A DNA stretch of 64,000 nt from Aulostomus chinensis (taxonomy: Eukaryota; Chordata; Actinopteri; Syngnathiformes; Aulostomidae), in NCBI GenBank assembly GCA_037954235.1, contig JBBMOA010000012.1, positions 2,536,501-2,600,500 of the forward strand. Reading direction: 5' to 3'. This document shows, piece after piece, positions 59,936-64,000 of the stretch (position 1 is the stretch's first letter; the number at the start of each line of letters is the position of its first letter). Made by a program: the position numbers and the translations under genes. Under the pieces are notes generated by a model that was not told the DNA's origin, did no database searches, and saw nothing but the letters and a program-made list of their open reading frames with translations.

Positions 59936-61428
59936 TGGGCGTGTTGGGTTCAGAGTAGAGAGGGAAGGTCGCATTCTTGACGGGACGTTCGACAGGCCGA
60001 CAGTGCCTATCAGACACTAACAGGATTAGTTCAAAAATAATTGGTTAGTTGATTTTTGCCAGATGCCAATCAAATTTACAAATAAAAATAAGGTGGATGT
60101 GCTGTTCCCATGGTTACGTCATAGGCTGACTGATGCGAGCGGGTGGATGCAGGACAGAGTGAGAGTCGTGTCCCATCTGAGAGGGCCCTTACTTGCTGAT
60201 TTCCGTGAGAGAAAGTGGATTTAATTTCCCGGACCAATCACTGGAGGCACGTCTGCCTGAGTCATGCAGCATACAGATGTGTAGCCTCGCCAACATCCTG
60301 GTTGTGCCAAGGTTTACTGGTAGATTAGAGAGGCGTTATCCTGAAGAAGTACTGCAGAACATGACAACACCGTGATCCTCGCCAGTGTGGCTGATTATCA
60401 ACCCCCCCCCCCCCCCCCCCATCATGCTCGGTTTTTGTGCTGAAAGCTGCTGTTTCATGTCCCAACACCAAACGAATAAATCAACTTGCGATGGAAGATT
60501 CAAAGGTGCAGACTCAGGCGAACCTCATCGGCTTCCAGCCTATTAAAACTGCCATAATGGCTCAAATTGCAGTTGTTGTTCAGCTGAGAGAACAAATTCC
60601 CAAATCACACAAGCATTAATCACAGCGGGGTGATATTAACCGCTAATTAGGGACTCAGAGGTGACGTGTAATCACTGTTCGCCGTCTGGTGACAAATCTA
60701 TTGTTGGTTTTCGAGCTGAGGTAGAGCAGATGCACTATAGAGACTCCAAAACAGCCCCACAAACTCTGACTTAATAATGTCAACATCAGAATCCTCACTA
60801 AACCAGATGGAGCCACTTTATTTGTTGGCCTGATTGCGCCGACTCAAATTTATCTCCAGTCGTTCACATGGCACAGAGAGCAAGCGGGGAGAGACGTCTG
60901 CTCCAGTCAGCGCTGTAATTTACGACGTGCTTTTTAAACGAGGGTTGCCAGATTCCCTGTAACAAAGCACATAAATGGTAACAACATTAAAGAACACTGC
61001 ATAAATTTTAACACAGGAGGCCAGCTTTCTTTCTGAAGTGGAAATATGTGAAAGGATAACCAGTAAGGTGCACAAAGATCAGGGAGGGATTAATATGTTG
61101 CAAGAAAGAAAGAACCAACAGTCGTTTTTCACGCCACCTGATGTGGAGCAGCTCGCACATATTTGGGTGGACGAGATGCATCAGAAATACGTGCGCTTCA
61201 AGGAAGCATATTACAGAATACAAACGCAAGACACAGGATTTGTCACTGTGTCACTTGTCACGTTTTGATGTCGTGCACATCCAGGAAGTCTGTTCGATTT
61301 GATTGGTGATGCTGGTTCAATAAGAAATTGTTCACCAAAGAAAACAACACAAAAAAACAAAACCCAAACTGATAGAAATTTTGTTCATGAGTGAAAAGTT
61401 AATTTGGATCACAACTCAATAGATTCTA
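59936..61428. other. Non-coding stretch, no gene recognised
   Basis: Contains a 19-base poly-C at 60402-60420. 60505-60700 is repeat-free with TAATTA-type sequences and is a possible conserved non-coding candidate. Confidence 0.5.
60402..60420 (+). repeat. Poly-C tract, 19 bases
   Basis: An uninterrupted run of 19 C. Confidence 0.95.
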
Positions 61429-61811
61429 ACAGTTTTGTTGGTCTTGGTCAAAGAAGTGAGAGCCGATTCCCGCGCAAGCCCAGAGAAGCACGTGAGAGAG
61501 CGACGTCTGATCGTCTGAGTCGGCGACGAACGGTTTTCTCATCTGTGTTCATGGCAGAAGAACAAGTGAACAAACTTGTTACCAACCAGAAGCAGACCTA
61601 CTATCTGTCTGGACCGTGAGCCAGTATCAGTATCGGCTTCAGTATCAGCAATAGTACAGATACTATGATATTACTATCGCATTTACACAGTCATATGGCA
61701 ATATTAATATTCTACTACGCTAGAATGTTGTTGTGGTAGTTGGTAGATATTTTTGTTGGCCCTTCTTTATTACTTCAAGGATGATGTTGTGCATCTGTTC
61801 TCCCCATCCCT

Positions 61812-61842
61812 GTCTCTCTCTCCTTCTCTCTCTCTCTCTCTC
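61812..61842. repeat. (CT)n microsatellite
   Basis: CT-rich run with one interruption (TCCTT). The longest perfect part is about 8 units. Confidence 0.9.
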
Positions 61843-61915
61843 ACCCAAGCTGGTCGAGGCAGATGGGCGCTACCTTTGAGTGTGTTTTTGCATTGAATTT
61901 TCTTTTTAACTCTAT

Positions 61916-62172
61916 TCAGGCCGATGGGAGGAAGTGGGAGGCAGACAGAGGCGGTGGGATGTGATGGTAGGCAGTCGGAACCAATGGGAAGCAATGGGAG
62001 GTGATAGGAGGCAGTGGGAGGTGATGAGAGGTGGGGTGGGCAGTGGGAGGTGATGGGAGGCGGGGGGAGGCGATGGGAAGCAGTGGGAGGTGATGAGAGG
62101 TAGGGGGGGGCAGTGGGAGGTGATGGGAGGCGGAGGGAGGCGATGGGAAGCAGTAGGAGGTGATAGGAGGCA
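61916..62172 (+). repeat. G-rich minisatellite with 70-bp unit
   Basis: GTGGGAGGTGATGGGAGG-type units. The block at 62041 recurs at 62111, giving a 70-bp period, and an earlier, less regular unit lies from about 61970. Sub-repeats of about 9-10 bp (GTGGGAGGT) are visible. The plus strand is very G-rich and can form quadruplexes. The minus strand gives Ser/His/Pro-rich frames that are artefacts. Confidence 0.9.
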
Positions 62173-62195
62173 AAGGGAGCCGGAGTTCGCTGCAG

Positions 62196-62392
62196 CTGCC
62201 TGGACCACACGTAGGAGGACAGCTTCCCCTCGCTGCTGGGTTGGCCCCTCTCGCCGCTGGCTTCCTGGTGGTGGCACTACTGGTCCCACTGGACTGGAAC
62301 CTTAGGAACCGGGTCTGTGTGGACAACGTCTCGCAGATGAGCACCATCCCACACTCCACTCCAACTTCTGTCTGGGCCAGCAGGCCTGTTAA
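62196..62392 (+). pseudogene. Coding-like segment with hydrophobic stretch
   Basis: In one plus-strand frame the sequence is open and reads LAAGFLVVALLVPLDWNLRN followed by VCVDNVSQMSTIPHSTPTSV. By hand, third positions are mostly G or C, unlike the AT-rich flanks. It resembles a membrane-spanning segment followed by a polar region. An acceptor-like TTCGCTGCAG precedes 62196, but no clear donor follows and the opposite strand is also open, so coding status is weak. It could be a captured or decayed exon within the candidate transposon. Confidence 0.22.
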
Positions 62393-62892
62393 AATGATAC
62401 TAAAACTAAAATGTAAAATTTTACTTTTTTAAGGATTCACAAATGCATTTAGGTGTCTTGAGCTCACAGAGACGTTTTTTCCGTCCAGGATGTAGAAAGA
62501 GCCAGCAACCCCCTTCTCAGCACCGGGTGTTACAGTTACTTTAGCTGCCTGAGCAGTTTCAGTCTTAGGTCTGGACCAGAGGAGCAGAGATTCTCAGACT
62601 GCTGACGTGTCACAACTGCTGGGAGCGGGAAAACTGGTCAGGCTCTAATGGATCCAGACTGGGGATCTGAACTGCCACGAGGGCCTGAGGAGAGGACACA
62701 CCCCTGCACGGGGAGCGATCGTTTTTCAGCGATTCATTCAGGAAGAGCGGCATCTTAACGGGAAAGTCCAACAGTCGGCGACCGCATCGATGATGCACTC
62801 GCTCAGCCACTCAGAGACAAACCCGTTCTAGTGCTGGCCCGTTACCGGTCCAGCCAAAAAAGAGTTTTTCCAGGATTTTCTAAGTGAGTTAA

Positions 62893-62907
62893 TTTTTTTT
62901 TTTTTTT
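62893..62907. repeat. Poly-T tract
   Basis: About 15 T followed by CAG. Confidence 0.9.
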
Positions 62908-63330
62908 CAGATGTGAAACAGTTGGAAAAAGTATTGCCAGAAAGTTACTTATTAATTTCATCTGTGAAACCAGATGAAAACAAGTTTTGGCAGGTGCCGA
63001 CCTTGACCTGGAGCAGCTGATTAGACTTAATTCAATCAAGTCTGAGTACGTTCACTCCGAGTTAAGCCTGCATGTTGAGAAAGAGAAAAAAAAGGCATCT
63101 TCAACAGAGCCCTGATATTATGATTCACCATGGCGATGGATAAATAAAGAGCAGAGTGGAGATAGAAATGTGAACGTGCGCCAAAGCAAGCCAGGACATA
63201 AATCCTAAAAAGTGGAGAGAGAACTAAGTTAACACCGTTAGCCTACATTTTATTCAGTGCAGTCGTCTCATTCATCAGTTCGGGCTTAAATTTCTTCAGC
63301 GGATGATAAAGTGCTGGAATCCTGCTGGGC

Positions 63331-63378
63331 TTTTTTTTTTTTTAATACCTTTGATTTAGAAAAAAAAAAAAAAAAAAA
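63331..63378. repeat. T13 and A19 homopolymers 16 bp apart
   Basis: T at 63331-63343 and A at 63360-63378 can pair into a hairpin with a 16-base loop. Confidence 0.9.
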
Positions 63379-63518
63379 GGCTCATTCTTATTTCACCGCA
63401 ACCACACAGGGAAGAAATGCAGAAAATGAAAATGTGGTTCAGCTTATGGACGACTTTATGATTTACAATCATGCACACACGGACCTGCGACTGATTTTGC
63501 TATTATGCAGTTAAAAGG

Positions 63519-63556
63519 ACGTCTAGATTCAAACAGAACGTCAATTTTTAGACGTC
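63519..63556. other. Short inverted repeat GACGTCTA / TAGACGTC
   Basis: Perfect 8-bp arms at 63519-63526 and 63549-63556 are separated by 22 bp. A related GACGTTT lies at about 63763. Confidence 0.6.
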
Positions 63557-63889
63557 TACATTTAAAGATCTTATTTAAGAAGCATATTTCAACGTTGGCC
63601 TGCTTCAAAGGCAAAACTCTTTGACCAAGACCAACAAAACTGTAATGGATCATTTTCTTGCAATCCAGATAACTTTAGTCAGTCGATATGTTTTTGATTG
63701 GCATGGAAGAAAATGGCTCTCAAAACTGTGTTTATAATTGCATTGAAATGACCAAAAAAAAAGACGTTTAATACAAAATCAAACGAACTGCTGCTCTTCC
63801 CTAGCAGGATTTAATCAAGTGAAGCTGTCCTCTCCACCATCACTCCACAACACCGGTGAGAAGATTGTCACAACATGAAATGCCGCCTC

Positions 63890-64000
63890 ACCGTTGGTTG
63901 CACAGCAAGAAAAACTTTCACGTTCATCGTCGAGTCCCAGTGGACATTGGAGCCAGTTTTGAAGAAACTCTCCCGAGGCGTTCCAGAGGGACCACGGTAA
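63890..64000 (+). mobile_element. Teleost dispersed repeat, cut by window end
   Basis: GTCGAGTCCCAGTGGACATT and AAGAAACTCTCCCGAGGCGTTC match the module of the dimeric repeat at about 50.2-50.5 kb. The copy runs off the window. Confidence 0.6.

Larger units (their letters stand above)
61430..63642. mobile_element. Candidate 2.2-kb DNA transposon with 25-bp perfect TIRs and TAA target duplication
   Basis: The left end at 61430-61454 begins CAGTTTTGTTGGTCTTGG. The right end at 63618-63642 is its exact reverse complement over 25 bp, ending CCAACAAAACTG. The three bases outside each end are TAA (61427-61429 and 63643-63645). This pattern fits a DNA transposon with CAG...CTG ends and a TWA-type 3-bp target duplication, as in PIF/Harbinger elements. 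Inside I find no transposase. There is a (CT)n run, a G-rich minisatellite, a coding-like segment and T/A homopolymers, so it would be non-autonomous. It could instead be two inverted copies of a short repeat. Confidence 0.45.

Noticed and set aside
61770..62359. Three overlapping minus-strand frames rich in Ser, Pro and His
   Set aside because: They lie over the G-rich minisatellite. Openness in all three frames is caused by the lack of A/T on the repeat, not by selection.

Overview
This window looks like non-coding nuclear DNA from a ray-finned fish, most likely a percomorph (spiny-rayed) teleost. The grounds are a moderate GC content, very many di-nucleotide microsatellites (CA/GT, GA/CT, AT), decayed copies of retrotransposon families typical of teleosts (Rex3/RTE-like and L2/Maui-like), and several short dispersed sequences that I recognise as common in fish genomes. 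I see no bacterial-style operon, no rRNA or tRNA gene, no CRISPR array and no complete protein-coding gene. The long open frames are either repeat translations or chance frames. The species and the neighbouring genes cannot be read from the sequence. The window could be intergenic or lie inside a long intron.

Layout. 1-4.6 kb: unique-looking sequence with a hAT-like transposon end (about 1.6-2.0 kb) and a GA/GT microsatellite. 4.6-6.1 kb: decayed LINE material, including an L2-like reverse-transcriptase remnant in which several coding blocks can still be read. 6.9-12.1 kb: mostly unique, with one exon-like block (6951-6990) and a CpG-rich stretch (about 11.6-12.1 kb). 12.1-19.3 kb: no recognisable gene. 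19.36-22.54 kb: a 3.2-kb minisatellite of roughly 136 units of 20-24 bp, the dominant feature. 22.5-23.9 kb: a cluster of AT, GA and GT microsatellites around a 165-bp terminal-inverted-repeat element. 24-41 kb: mostly unique sequence with microsatellites, a dispersed repeat near 30.5 kb, a possible terminal coding exon or gene relic on the minus strand (31.3-31.7 kb) and a 153-bp tandem duplication (36.6-36.9 kb). 41.5-42.7 kb: a CCATCC-rich minisatellite followed by an antisense Rex3-like fragment and a LINE-like 3' tail. 45-50 kb: mostly unique, with weak exon candidates at 45986 and 49134 and a CTCF-like motif at 47560. 50.2-53.8 kb: a run of dispersed repeats (a dimeric teleost repeat, LINE-related sequence, a Rex3-like 3' end, and a CCATCC-headed repeat). 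54-61 kb: mostly unique sequence with a palindromic homeodomain-type site (54633), a two-module repeat with CTCF-like motifs (57.4-57.7 kb) and a truncated Rex3 copy (59.7-59.9 kb). 61.43-63.64 kb: a candidate 2.2-kb element with 25-bp perfect terminal inverted repeats and TAA on both sides, holding a G-rich minisatellite and a coding-like segment.

I did not find a new gene system. The observations most worth following are the variant-coded 3.2-kb minisatellite, the candidate TIR element at the right end, the CTCF-like motifs (two of them in a dispersed repeat), the palindromic TAATCAGATTA site, and a few exon-like blocks that RNA or comparative data could settle. All family names rest on memory of typical sequences, not on a database search.
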